DNA of 64,000 bases from Actinernus sp. WN-2022 (lineage: Eukaryota; Cnidaria; Anthozoa; Actiniaria; Actinernidae), in the NCBI GenBank assembly GCA_030867875.1, contig JAOWCC010000577.1, positions 143,584,344 to 143,648,343 on the forward strand, read 5' to 3'. The notes below the pieces were generated by a model. The model was not told the DNA's origin. It was given only the letters and a program-made list of their open reading frames with translations, and searched no databases. This document shows positions 24,545 to 33,454 of the stretch, in pieces (the first letter of the stretch is position 1; every line of letters begins with the position of its first letter). Made by a program: the position numbers and the translations under genes.

Positions 24545-25013
24545 CTACAATAAATCAAAAAGATATATAAAGATATATAAACTAAGTAAACAGTAACATT
24601 TATATTGATTTTCACAGAAAAACTCTAGACAAATTAACAGGCATTTGTTACATTAGCTTTGAACTAAAGATACATGTATCATAATGATATATATATAATA
24701 TATATATATGTGTGTCATATTGATATAAACTTGAATGCATGTACATGTACAAACATGTATGATTACCTGAATACCACACCATTATACAGACAAAGATGGC
24801 AATTTATTATTGCAGTTGGGTCATATATTAATTCCTTGCGAGCCTAACAGTTGGTCTATAATTAACTTGTAGAAATCCATGTGTTCTCTTGTATTAAGTA
24901 GTGCCAGCTAGTTGACAACATTTTTATTTGCTATTGTTTTACACTGTATCTCTCTTCAGCAATTTTATAACAAATTTCAAGTTTTCCATGTGCAAAAGAT
25001 TATGGCCATCCCA

Positions 25014-25300
25014 ATAAAATGTTTTGTTTCCCAATCACCCAACCGACCCAATGTTTTTTGGAAAAGTAAAAAAAAATAAGAAGCTTGACACAGACCCATT
25101 TTTCTAACTACACCTTTTTTCCAAGCTCTCTACATATTAGTTTCTTGCCCTTCTCATGCAAATTATCAATCCACAACTGTAGAGGAATTGCATGAAAACT
25201 TTTACGCGAGTCTTCAAGCCAACTTGGTTCCAGATCCCTAGCGTGTTTTTTCAACAGACCGACCCACCATTACGAGAGAAAACATTTTATTGGAATTGCC
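25014..25300. mobile_element. MITE, second copy of the GGCCATCCCAATAAAATG family
   Basis: Left end GGCCATCCCAATAAAATG, right end CATTTTATTGGAATTGCC, flanked by TAT at 25011-25013 and 25301-25303. It lies in CFAP70 intron 1. Confidence 0.65.
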
Positions 25301-25436
25301 TATGAGCAAAGTAAAATAAAAGCTACCATGATGACATCCTTTTTTGTAATATATTTACATTACCCAGCATACACCTCAATATATGGAGGACTATTACACA
25401 TGGCCCAAAGACAAATTCTAATGTTAAATTAAGCCT

Positions 25437-25648
25437 GTCGGTCAAACGGTTTCAACATCTCTTCAGCATTTGTTAAAAGATGTTGAAAGTATGCATGTAA
25501 AATGGTTTCGAGATTGATTCAACATTCTGAAAACAAAAGGTTTCAACACAACAGCTCTTGTTCTTGGAAATGTTTTCAGGCCATGCCAAACGGTTTCAAC
25601 ATTCAATTCAACAAATGCTGTACCGATGTTGAAACCATTTGACTGGGG
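25437..25648. repeat. 212-bp MITE-like palindrome
   Basis: GTCAAACGGTTTCAACATC at the left and GATGTTGAAACCATTTGAC at the right form imperfect terminal repeats. Several internal TTTCAACA blocks occur. Confidence 0.55.
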
Positions 25649-25886
25649 ATTACCACTAATTTAAGTGGTGACTTAAAAGTCGATCACCACAATAATTGAC
25701 TAATAACTATTGTTTATTTGATTATATACCAATGTTTTGTGTTGATAAACAATACAATTGTTATGCTAATGTGAACCATGATTTTAAAAGGCTGCTTCGT
25801 ATCAGGAACCAATGGATCTCTGGTTGGGACATTAATGACAATGGATGACGTGGCAGTGAACATCTCTATTATTACATGCAACATTA

Positions 25887-26193
25887 ACAATTATTCACCG
25901 AAGTGGAGGTGAATAGTGGTGGATATTTACCGAGCCGCTTCGGCGAGGTAAATATCCACCACTATTCACCAACACTGACAGAGGTGAATAATTGTTTTAG
26001 TATATACCACACTCCAGGTAATCATGAATAGCCAGCACCAAATAGTTATTTTATTTTCTGTCGAATGGGCAAAAACTCGCGCGAGATGATCACTGCTTTG
26101 CTCGGAGGTGAATATGAAATCATATTCACTGTTTGAGTAGCCAATCAGAGTGCGCGAAAAGTTATATTCACTGGTGTGGTATATACTAAAAGT
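25887..26193. mobile_element. Composite palindromic MITE, copy 1
   Basis: ACAATTATTCACC and GGTGAATAATTGT bound a strong hairpin (about 25887-25996), followed by a module with TTTTAGTATATACCACAC and its inverse near 26173-26193. A right-truncated copy lies at 56704-56945. Confidence 0.65.
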
Positions 26194-26586
26194 TATTACT
26201 GTATAACTTAATAATTATGGTGGATTGTTATTGAAATGTATGTAGGGATGTGAATCTTAATTAGCAAGATGGCAAATAGACTTGTACACTGAGGTGGCAA
26301 AGGAAAGTGGAGACCATAAAATTAAAGCCGTGATGATTGTATTCACAGCGAGCTGTAAAATAAATAACTACATCAAATAACAACAAAATTATACAAGGAC
26401 TTAGTCTTATATTATAACTGTAAGTCTGTAGGTAAGTAAATTCCCAGAGAGTGGTTTGTATTATAGAGTACACTTCAAGACGTCTAAAAAGTTTTCGTGC
26501 CAAAATCATGTACAGTCCTTTGTCTTTGACTAATTAAGAAGGCCCATATAACAAGGTACGCCCAAACTAGATGAGAAATGGCTCAC

Positions 26587-26664
26587 CAAACTTCTGCACC
26601 GGACCACCGTTACAGTTACGAGTTCCGGAGCTCTGATGGCTTGTTGCTCCTCCTCGCTCGACAT
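26587..26664 (-). CDS. CFAP70: CFAP70 exon 1 (start codon exon)
   Basis: First coding exon of a gene I identify as CFAP70 (TTC18), an axonemal protein of motile cilia and flagella with an N-terminal C2-like region and C-terminal TPR repeats; the TPR part lies off the left edge. It encodes 26 residues (MSSEEEQQAIRAPELVTVTV then VRCRSL) and ends in phase 0 at a GT donor (gtgagc, 26586-26581). The ATG is preceded by AAAG. Further exons on the minus strand continue the protein with matching phases down to position 72. The identification rests on the ordered match of many segments to the known family, for example HGVAYVNMAPLLYPGVKR in exon 10 and KPLVPKRPP in the last visible exon. Introns are long (up to 7.5 kb) and full of transposons. 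Confidence 0.85.
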
Positions 26665-26885
26665 CTTTCGATTACTTAGTCCTCCCCAGTTTACTGCATA
26701 AGCTTGAGTTCAAGTTTTAGCTACGCAGAGAGGCAATCCAGCAACAAATTGTGCAATATTCCCGAGCTGAAAGTCTATCTGGTCGCCATTTTGCTTTCAA
26801 GTCAAAACTTCAGTTGTTATGGCGACTGGCGCCAAACGGAAACCGCTGCCCATACCCAGTTTGGCGCGCGTATACTCATCCAGTC
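26665..26885 (-). promoter_or_regulatory. Probable CFAP70 5' UTR and promoter region
   Basis: This stretch directly upstream of the CFAP70 ATG is richer in CG dinucleotides than its surroundings and contains a CGCCATTTTG site (26796-26805) that resembles a YY1/NRF-type promoter element. No TATA box is evident. The call is positional inference. Confidence 0.35.
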
Positions 26886-27090
26886 TCACTCATCTGAGCA
26901 GGTTATCAAATTGAGAAGAAAAAAGAAACAGAGTCCAATCAGACTGCAACAAATTTTCTTTGATTTTGTTTTTGAAAGCTTTAAAAGTTTCGTGTTTCAG
27001 GTCCTCACTTATTGCATTCCATATTGCTCCACCTTTATATCGCATGTTGAATTTAATACCATAATTTGTTCTCACGAGTGGCAAAGAACG
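26886..27090 (-). pseudogene. LINE reverse-transcriptase C-terminus, fragment
   Basis: The minus strand reads MPLVRTNYGIKFNMRYKGGA then IWNAISEDLK, the C-terminal block (a ...R-T-NYG...G..WN...) common to CR1/Jockey-type LINE proteins. Only this tail remains, in a few hundred bases upstream of CFAP70. Confidence 0.6.
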
Positions 27091-27099
27091 TTCAATCTG

Positions 27100-27310
27100 T
27101 AAATATTTTTAAGACTAAGGTTAAGACTATTCTTTTTAAAAAAGCTTTTAACATCTTATATTTAAAATAGTTAAATCCGTAAGTATGTTTAATTAATTTG
27201 TATATTTTGCCCTATTTAATTTATTTATTTTAATTATTTTTAGTAGTGATGTAAAGCGCCATTGGTCATTTAGTGGAAATGGCGCTATATAAATTGTTAT
27301 ATTATTATTA
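27100..27310 (+). repeat. LINE 3' tail
   Basis: AT-rich sequence with GTAAAGCGCC and ATGGCGCTATATAAATTGTT ending in ATTATTATTA. This is the usual 3' end of CR1/L2-type LINEs, with a microsatellite tail. It abuts the truncated Penelope-like element. Confidence 0.55.
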
Positions 27311-27365
27311 TATAAAATGAGGTTTTTGCAGCAAAGGGTTACGAGTCCGAGTAGGAGACGCTTTT
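27311..27365 (+). pseudogene. Penelope-like element, left fragment
   Basis: About 55 bp reading in frame into the reverse-transcriptase start of the Penelope-like element that resumes at 43070. The reading frame is continuous across the Polinton if the element and one CTTTT(A) copy are removed. The fragment shows the Penelope element was already 5'-truncated when the Polinton entered. Confidence 0.7.
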
Positions 27366-27366
27366 A
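27361..27366. repeat. Left target-site duplication of the Polinton
   Basis: CTTTT(A) here equals CTTTT(A) at 43070-43075. The terminal A is also the first base of the symmetric terminal repeat, so the duplication is 5 or 6 bp; Polintons usually make 6. Confidence 0.85.
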
Positions 27367-27598
27367 GTAGTATAGTCGGCGTCAGTTAAATACCACTTTT
27401 TCTTGTACAACAAAACTCAAAAGGTTGTGAATGTTATGGACGCCTTGTTTTCTTGCACAAGGGGCGTCATAAAGTGAATTCAGAAATCCACTTCATAACG
27501 CCCCTTGTGCAAGAAAAAAGGCGTCCATAACATTCACAACCTTTTGAGTTTTGTTGCACAAGAAAAAGTTGTATTTAACTGACGCCGACTATACTACT
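27366..27598. repeat. Terminal palindrome inside the left TIR, 233 bp
   Basis: The sequence begins AGTAGTATAGTCGGCGTC and ends with the inverse GACGCCGACTATACTACT. The arms (~110 bp) are complementary apart from a few mismatches, around a centre near 27482 (AATTCAGAAATCC). It could fold into a long terminal hairpin. The same structure ends the element at the right. Confidence 0.9.
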
Positions 27599-27700
27599 AT
27601 GGGGTAACTAAGGGTCATTCAAAGTGTCACTAGACATTCTTGTACGTAAAATCCAACTTGATAATCCTATTAGAGATATGATTACATATAGTTATATCGA
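27366..27700. repeat. Left terminal inverted repeat, 335 bp
   Basis: Pairs with 42735-43069 with no indel and five substitutions (98.5% identity by my count). It starts AGTAGTATAGTCGGCGTC and ends at the ATAGTTATATCGA promoter-like motif, after which the two ends diverge. Confidence 0.93.
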
Positions 27701-27842
27701 CATCGATTGCTTGTACATAAAATCCAACTTGATAATCCTATTAGAGATATAATTACATATAATTATATCGCTGCAACGTCCTTACACATAAAATCCAAAT
27801 TCGAGTACCTGTTAAAGCTATCCTAACACATAGTTATATCGA
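27639..27842. promoter_or_regulatory. Three 71-bp tandem repeats upstream of polB
   Basis: Units start at 27639, 27710 and 27781. Each begins CTTGTACRTAAAATCCAACT (third diverged) and ends with a motif close to ATAGTTATATCG. The first unit belongs to the TIR; the right TIR has just one. The motif of the last unit (27830-27842) ends 7 bp before the polB ATG. I infer that duplication of the TIR promoter created the polB control region. Confidence 0.7.
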
Positions 27843-27849
27843 AGGGAGA

Positions 27850-30800
27850 ATGGTGAGACCACGTAGTGAACCACTTCCACGGAGTCTAGCTCGAGAGGCA
27901 GGTGCCATTCTAGAGGAGAGAGATGGAATGCTCGAGGGGATGGAGATAGGTCGCCGTACTATCCGATGGCGCTTCTTCCAAGGTGTGGCAGGAGACTTGA
28001 CTCCTAGGATCATGGAAAAGTTAGTTGCAAAGGTAACCACCAGCTTCTACCTACGCTATAGCTACACCTATCGCATTCGCAATGTCAATGACGGACGCGT
28101 GATTCTATTCTCCAAGACTGTCCCAGGCTCTCCATGGGTGAACATCCTAGAAGATGCAGAAGAGTGGATCAATAGCAAGGAGACAGCTCGATTGAATCCC
28201 GACAACATCACTCGACCAAATACCCAATGGGCCTTCGTTCGTTGGATCTACGTAGATGTCAAAGTCGTGATCGATCGTCAGCTTTTGTTGGGAACAGGTC
28301 CACTGCCCCAATGGCTTCGCCTTAAGAAAGGAATGCTTGCCCTTGATCGATATGGCGACAACCTATGTCTTTGGCGCTGCCTTGCCATGCATGAAGGAGC
28401 AAGAGTAGATAGGTGTTGCGTCAAAGCTCGAAAACTTGCCCAGAACTTCTATCGCCTGACAGCACCCACACAAGACGTTCCCAGAACTTCCTTAGACCAG
28501 CTGGAGGAAGTCGAGTTACACTTTGGAATCGGTATTCGGGTGTATGAACCCACGGAGGACGGCGCTTGGCATCTGACGCGACATGCAGCTCACTACAAGC
28601 ATACGATGACGATTGGGATATACGACGGACATGCCTTCTACATCAAGAACATCAACAAGCTAGGGCACATCTACGTATGTAACGATTGTAAGCAACGGTT
28701 CACGAAAGCCTCAGACCTTCACCGTCATGCAGATCGTTGCAGGCGTGGCGAAACAAAGATCGTTTGCCCCGGAAAAGTAATCACAGTACCCCAGTCGGCA
28801 TACGAAAAAGCCTTCTGGCCAGAGAGCACAGCCAGCAAAGTCGCTTTATGCTGGTTGGAACGCGAAACCAAAAGGATTGGACAACACATTCATCATGCAG
28901 CTTGTGGGCATGGTGGAGAGCATTGGATCGAAGGAGCGCCGGTCGACGGCTACGAACCTATTTCGAAAACCATCTTTCAATTTCATGGATGCTATTTCCA
29001 TGGCTGCCCGAAATGCTTCCCTAGGGAAAGGAGGCTCTATCTCAAGACCTGTGAAAGAACGGCAAAGCTACAAGGAGCTGGTTATACAGTAGTGGAAGCT
29101 TGGGGTTGCTCTACAAAGAAGAAAAACAAACCGGTCCCCACACCAACACAAACTGTCTACCCACACTTCATAGTTTACGATTTCGAAGCCTATCTCGATA
29201 CAACGAAAGGAAGACAACCAACAGACCACCTGACCATCGAAAACGTCCATGTCCCAATATCAGTATCAATTGCCGACACATACAATCGAAAGTCAACCCA
29301 CATCTGTCGACGCAATCCAAAAGAACTCATCGAAGCCTTCGTCGAAGAACTCCAGCGAAGAGCGAAAGCGATCCAAGAAGTCATTGCAGAACAGTTCTGC
29401 CCCAAGACACCTGAATTCTCTTTTGACACCCTACCAAAGAAACAACAAGCGAAGATCGACGAATGGATCCGCCAAGTTCCAGTAGTGGGATTCAACTCTG
29501 GCAGGTACGATCTTAATCTGATCAGGGAGCACTTCGTAGGAATCATTGCCGACACCTGTTCAAAGATCCTGGTAGCAAAGAAAGCCAATTCCACTATGTT
29601 CCTATTGACCCCAGATTTCCGTTTCCTTGATGTGATCAACTACCTTGGACCTGGAACTTCTTATGAACGTTGGATCAAGGCATATGGATGCGAATCGCAA
29701 AAGAGTTTCTTCCCATATGAGTGGTTCGATTCTCCAGACAAGTTGGATCACATTGGATTACCAGACTATCCAGAGTGGGGTTCGAAGTTGAAAAGAGAAC
29801 ATCTACTATCTATGTCAGAGTTCGAAGACTGTGAGTGCACCTTTCTCGACAAAGGAATGGAAACCTTTGCAGACTGGCTACGATACTACAACGACCTAGA
29901 TGTAGTTCCATTCCTAGAGGCACTCGAAAAGATGCGAGATTTCTATCACGAGAAAGGAGTAGACATGCTGAAAGACGCAGTGTCCATTCCAGGAGTCTCA
30001 CTACAGTTCCTACTTCGAGGTAGTGTAGAAAGGGGAGCTGAGATGTACGCTCCAAGTAAGGAAGCCTACCGCATGCTGAAAGACGCTGTCGTGGGAGGTC
30101 CAAGCATAGTGTTCACCAGACTCCACGAAGCAGGAGTGACTAAGATTCGTAGTCATCAGGGAGGAACTAAGACTTGTCGTAAGATTCTTGGATACGATGC
30201 CAACGCCCTATATCTTTCTACCATGGAATTCGAAATGCCTTGTGGAAAAGAAAAGGTTGTGCACTATGACGATCCAGGTCCAGCCACCGAAGGATTCGTT
30301 GAATGTCTACTTGGTGGAACGTGGTTTGGATATGCAGAAGTAGACATCGAAATACCAAAGAAATTGTGGAAGGAATTTGAGGAGATGCCACCCTTCTTCT
30401 ACAACAAGAAAATCCCCAAAGAAGCAATCCCTCCAGAAATGTTGGCCTACCTCACAAAGACAGGTAGAAAGCTCAGCGAGGAAAAGAAGCTAGTTGGGAG
30501 TCTCTCTGGAAAGAAGTTGCTACTCTATGCTCCTCTTCTACTTTGGTATGTAGATCATGGCGCAGTGATCACTGCTGTCTACCGCACGATAGACTACGAA
30601 CCCAAAGAAATCTTCGGATGGTTCGTGGACCAAGTCACTGAGGCACGTCGTATGGGAGATGAAGATAAAGGTGAGGCTTTGCTGGCAGATGTGTTCAAGC
30701 TGCTAGGAAACAGCGCCTATGGAAAGTTGCTCGAAGACTTGGGACGCCAAACAAAGGTCACCTATACAAAAGATGAGAAGGTTGTGGACAAAGCATTGCG

Positions 30801-31440
30801 AAGTGTTTGGTTCGAAGACCTGGAAGAGATTGGTGATGCATATGAACTCGAGAGCCGAAAGGACCAGATCCAAATCAAACGCCCTTTCCAAGTAGGTATC
30901 GCTGTGTACCAGCTCGCAAAGCTGCGTATGCTTGAGTTCTACTATGACTTCATCGACAAGTACATTGATCGCAATGATTTCGAATATATACAGATGGACA
31001 CAGACAGTGCCTACATTGCCATCTCGGGAAATAGCCTCGATGAGGTTGTAAGACCGGAACTGCGAGAAGATTTCGAAGCCGAAAGGAATGAATGGCTAGC
31101 TTGGGACGAATGGAGCAGTCGTACACCAGGACTCTTCAAACTCGAATTCGAAGGACAGCGCGCCATTGCCCTATGCTCGAAAGCCTACTACGTCGATACA
31201 GGTGGCAGCAAGAAGTATTCCGCTAAAGGTATGTCTAGACGGCACAACGACATTTCGTGGGAACGATTCAAAGCAGCCCTCCAGGGTAGTATCGACATGG
31301 CAAATAACCGAGGCTTCCGACTATCGCCAGAAGGCATAGCAACCTACAAACAACGGAAGCTTGGGCTATCGGCTTACTACGACAAAAGACGCGTTCTTCC
31401 CGATGGAATCCACACTGAGCCAATAGAGTACGCTGTTTAG
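27850..31440 (+). CDS. polB: Protein-primed family B DNA polymerase, 1196 aa
   Basis: Replicates the element, by analogy priming from a terminal protein. A GDNLCLWRCLAMH block (169-181) is followed by a zinc finger with C277, C280, H293, C297 and an FHGCYFHGCPKC block (378-389), both usual in Polinton polymerases. Exonuclease motifs: Exo I YDFEAYLD (D444, E446), Exo II GFNSGRYDLN (N549, D554), Exo III YNDLD (Y680, D684). Polymerase motifs: A GYDANALY (D783), B KLLGNSAYG (K950-G958), C QMDTDS (D1050, D1052), and KAY (1111-1113). The long insert between A and B fits the TPR1/TPR2 insertions of the protein-primed branch. All catalytic residues are present. The ATG follows an ATAGTTATATCGA motif. 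The stop overlaps the integrase stop by 3 bp (convergent). The first ~160 residues may hold the priming function, but I see no direct sign of it. Confidence 0.95.
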   Translation: MVRPRSEPLPRSLAREAGAILEERDGMLEGMEIGRRTIRWRFFQGVAGDLTPRIMEKLVAKVTTSFYLRYSYTYRIRNVNDGRVILFSKTVPGSPWVNILEDAEEWINSKETARLNPDNITRPNTQWAFVRWIYVDVKVVIDRQLLLGTGPLPQWLRLKKGMLALDRYGDNLCLWRCLAMHEGARVDRCCVKARKLAQNFYRLTAPTQDVPRTSLDQLEEVELHFGIGIRVYEPTEDGAWHLTRHAAHYKHTMTIGIYDGHAFYIKNINKLGHIYVCNDCKQRFTKASDLHRHADRCRRGETKIVCPGKVITVPQSAYEKAFWPESTASKVALCWLERETKRIGQHIHHAACGHGGEHWIEGAPVDGYEPISKTIFQFHGCYFHGCPKCFPRERRLYLKTCERTAKLQGAGYTVVEAWGCSTKKKNKPVPTPTQTVYPHFIVYDFEAYLDTTKGRQPTDHLTIENVHVPISVSIADTYNRKSTHICRRNPKELIEAFVEELQRRAKAIQEVIAEQFCPKTPEFSFDTLPKKQQAKIDEWIRQVPVVGFNSGRYDLNLIREHFVGIIADTCSKILVAKKANSTMFLLTPDFRFLDVINYLGPGTSYERWIKAYGCESQKSFFPYEWFDSPDKLDHIGLPDYPEWGSKLKREHLLSMSEFEDCECTFLDKGMETFADWLRYYNDLDVVPFLEALEKMRDFYHEKGVDMLKDAVSIPGVSLQFLLRGSVERGAEMYAPSKEAYRMLKDAVVGGPSIVFTRLHEAGVTKIRSHQGGTKTCRKILGYDANALYLSTMEFEMPCGKEKVVHYDDPGPATEGFVECLLGGTWFGYAEVDIEIPKKLWKEFEEMPPFFYNKKIPKEAIPPEMLAYLTKTGRKLSEEKKLVGSLSGKKLLLYAPLLLWYVDHGAVITAVYRTIDYEPKEIFGWFVDQVTEARRMGDEDKGEALLADVFKLLGNSAYGKLLEDLGRQTKVTYTKDEKVVDKALRSVWFEDLEEIGDAYELESRKDQIQIKRPFQVGIAVYQLAKLRMLEFYYDFIDKYIDRNDFEYIQMDTDSAYIAISGNSLDEVVRPELREDFEAERNEWLAWDEWSSRTPGLFKLEFEGQRAIALCSKAYYVDTGGSKKYSAKGMSRRHNDISWERFKAALQGSIDMANNRGFRLSPEGIATYKQRKLGLSAYYDKRRVLPDGIHTEPIEYAV

Positions 31441-32465
31441 CGTCTAGGTACAAACAGAATTCCTTTTGGTGGTAGTTCTGTATCCCTAGGAACGACTTGT
31501 AGCTCTTCACGAACGAATCCACGTTTGGGTGCGTCCTTCTCCTTCGCAAGGTAGTAAAGCACAGGCTGTCCCGAAGATACTACACTTCGCGAAATGGTGT
31601 ATATCTGCAAACTCCACACAGGATCAGTAGCTCTACGTTTTTCACCTCCTTCCAATTCTCCTGGTGCATAAAGATATCGAACTAGAACGTCGAATGGTAG
31701 ACGCTCTTCTCTCAATCCAACGGTGCGCGAATACGTAGGAGTCTTCAGATCTACTTGTTGCGCCATTACAGAATTAGAAGGCTCTTTACCAGTCAAACGA
31801 GTCACCTCACTGTTCATGGCTTTGATAACCATTGGTAAACGAATTACCCATTCTCTACTACGCTCATCTGATCCTTCCGAAGTAAGCACCATCTCTTGTG
31901 CATATTGATATCCAAACAATCTCTCAGCTAGAGTCCTATTTGCTCTTTCAACAAAACTTTGCGCTCTATGATTACCAGCCTCACCTCGTTGAACTTTCGT
32001 ACCATGTAGTTCTAGCGTTTCAGACATACGTCCCATGAATTCTCTACCAGGATCTACTTGCAAAGTCTTTGGCCATTCTAGTGGACTACGTTTATAGATT
32101 CGTTCGAATGCCGCAGCAACTTCACCACTATCTTTAGATGCCAAAGGTTCGGCTTCTTTGTATCGAGAAGCTACGTCGATTACTACCAATGCGTACTTGT
32201 ATAGCTTCCGTCCACGCCCAGGTCGATCGTGTGGTAGAAATATCAAATCAGCTTGGTGGACTTCATTTGGTTTCGATACAGTCCAATGTGGTCGTGGAAT
32301 GTGTTTTGGTGGTGGTAGATATATTTGCCACATAGATTGCTTTTCCAACCAACTCCTAGCCACGTCTTCTGATGCTTTCGCTGCTACCGATAGCTTGCCA
32401 ATTGCAGTGTGACCTTTCCAATAGCCCATAGGCCCATAGAAGATATTCGCAAGTTTAGAATCCAT
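31437..32465 (-). CDS. int: Retroviral-type (RVE) integrase, ~342 aa
   Basis: Joins the element ends to target DNA and makes the short duplication. The RNase H-fold core shows the DD35E-type triad: D in NEVHQADLIFL, D in LQVDPGREFMG and E in SFVERANRTL, with 34 residues between the last two. Numbered from the upstream Met at 32492 these are D82, D147 and E182; subtract 9 for the start used here. The C-terminal ~60 residues (DPVWSLQIYTISRSV ... REELQVVP) resemble the SH3/chromo-like tail of Polinton integrases. No HHCC zinc finger is visible. I chose MDSKL at 32465 because an ATCTATACAT motif lies just upstream; the Met at 32492 is possible. It is the last gene of the minus-strand chain. Confidence 0.93.
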   Translation of the reverse strand: MDSKLANIFYGPMGYWKGHTAIGKLSVAAKASEDVARSWLEKQSMWQIYLPPPKHIPRPHWTVSKPNEVHQADLIFLPHDRPGRGRKLYKYALVVIDVASRYKEAEPLASKDSGEVAAAFERIYKRSPLEWPKTLQVDPGREFMGRMSETLELHGTKVQRGEAGNHRAQSFVERANRTLAERLFGYQYAQEMVLTSEGSDERSREWVIRLPMVIKAMNSEVTRLTGKEPSNSVMAQQVDLKTPTYSRTVGLREERLPFDVLVRYLYAPGELEGGEKRRATDPVWSLQIYTISRSVVSSGQPVLYYLAKEKDAPKRGFVREELQVVPRDTELPPKGILFVPRR

Positions 32466-32498
32466 CATACATCTATACATTCTAACCTTCAACAGATG

Positions 32499-32562
32499 AA
32501 AAAAAAAGGAAGAATAAAGAAAGTCGTTGCGTGACCCTCTTCATTCTTCCTTTTTTTTTTTA
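32499..32562. promoter_or_regulatory. Conserved hairpin with A/T tracts, copy 1
   Basis: A-rich tract, GGAAGAATAAAGAAAG arm, TCGTTGCGTGACCC loop, then CTTCATTCTTCC arm and a T tract. An inverted copy with the same loop (GGGCCACGCAACGA) is at 41349-41419. Both lie between consecutive minus-strand genes. It may be a transcription terminator or 3'-end signal, but the loop conservation suggests a bound factor. Confidence 0.6.
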
Positions 32563-32735
32563 GTAGTAGCTTAGTAGTAGCTTAAGTAGCTTACTAGTAG
32601 CTTAGGTAACTTACTAGTAGCTTACTAGTAGCTTAGGTAACTTACTAGTAGCTTACTAGTAGCTTAGGGCAACTCACCAGTAGCTTAGGGTAACTTACTA
32701 GTAGCTTAGGTAACTTACTAGTAGCTTAGTAGTAT
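32563..32735. repeat. Short tandem repeats ACTAGTAGCTTA
   Basis: More than ten imperfect units of ACTAGTAGCTT with AGGTAACTT spacers fill the gap between the 142-aa gene and the hairpin. Neither strand has a useful frame here. It is probably 3' untranslated sequence of the 142-aa gene. Confidence 0.75.
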
Positions 32736-33164
32736 CTATATCCATTTACTAATAGTGTATCCAACGCCTAGCATTCCACCCCCAACGTAGAGCAACTCAC
32801 CAGTCTTCTGATTGTTTGAGGGTTTGTAGTAGTCAGATAAGCGGGGTTCTTTCATCTCTTTGAGATGTTTAAGCGCCTTACGTAACTTATCGGATCGCAC
32901 TAAGGCTTCGTTGGTATCTCTTTGATCGTTGTGTGCTTTGCGTTCAAGACCTTCCTGCTCTTGTGCATAGTCATATAAGCTTTGACGTTTGATTCTATAC
33001 GCTTTCATTTCACGTTCTAGTTTTTCGGTGGCCCTATCGTGTCTCTCTCGTTCTGCATCTACATCACCATCTTTTCCAAGCATTCTAGCTAGTATGCCAC
33101 CACCAGTAAATGCCGTTGCATTCAATATAGCCCCGAGGAGGGCCATTCCAATTGCTGCCGCCAT
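32736..33164 (-). CDS. Polinton conserved small protein, 142 aa
   Basis: A hydrophobic N-terminus (residues 2-28, glycine/alanine-rich, AFTGGGILARML), a charged coiled-coil middle (about 33-110, ERERHDRATEKLEREMKAYR) and a C-terminal hydrophobic segment (LLYVGGGMLGVGYTISKWI). A protein of this layout, with an S-D-Y/F-Y-x-P-S motif before a GELLYV block, recurs in invertebrate Polintons; here SDYYKPS and GELLYV. Its function is unknown. A membrane-linked virion or assembly role is my inference from the two hydrophobic ends and its place among structural genes. Confidence 0.75.
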   Translation of the reverse strand: MAAAIGMALLGAILNATAFTGGGILARMLGKDGDVDAERERHDRATEKLEREMKAYRIKRQSLYDYAQEQEGLERKAHNDQRDTNEALVRSDKLRKALKHLKEMKEPRLSDYYKPSNNQKTGELLYVGGGMLGVGYTISKWI

Positions 33165-33192
33165 TATGGTATGATCTTTTGTTTCTCAAGAT

Positions 33193-33417
33193 TTAGGTTT
33201 GGGCTTTTCTTTCTTTCTCAAGTTGTTTCTCAAGATATTCCTTTGCGTATAAGCTACCAAGTATCACGGCAGTCCACTTTGCGTAATTCGCTAGGGAAGA
33301 AGAAGGATCGCTAAGCATAGATTCCTTGGTAGTCTTTTTTACGATCCACCCAATACCAGCAGCGAGTCCAACGATTTTGACTGCATCGGTTGCCGTCTTC
33401 GTCAATTCCTTCTCCAT
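33193..33417 (-). CDS. Small membrane protein, 74 aa
   Basis: Two short hydrophobic stretches, VKIVGLAAGIGWIV (13-26) and WTAVILGSLYA (48-58), are followed by a charged tail KEYLEKQLEKERKAQ. A TATATACTACTATG motif begins 6 bp upstream of the ATG (33423-33436). I do not recognise a family beyond its position among the small membrane-protein genes of the element. It lies 28 bp upstream of the 142-aa gene in the same direction. Confidence 0.6.
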   Translation of the reverse strand: MEKELTKTATDAVKIVGLAAGIGWIVKKTTKESMLSDPSSSLANYAKWTAVILGSLYAKEYLEKQLEKERKAQT

Positions 33418-33454
33418 CTAGATATATACTACTATGATCTCGAGTCTTTAAGTG

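Noticed and set aside
29190..29639. Minus-strand ORFs inside polB
   Set aside because: Shadows of the long conserved polymerase frame, as are all other short frames between 27.85 and 31.44 kb.
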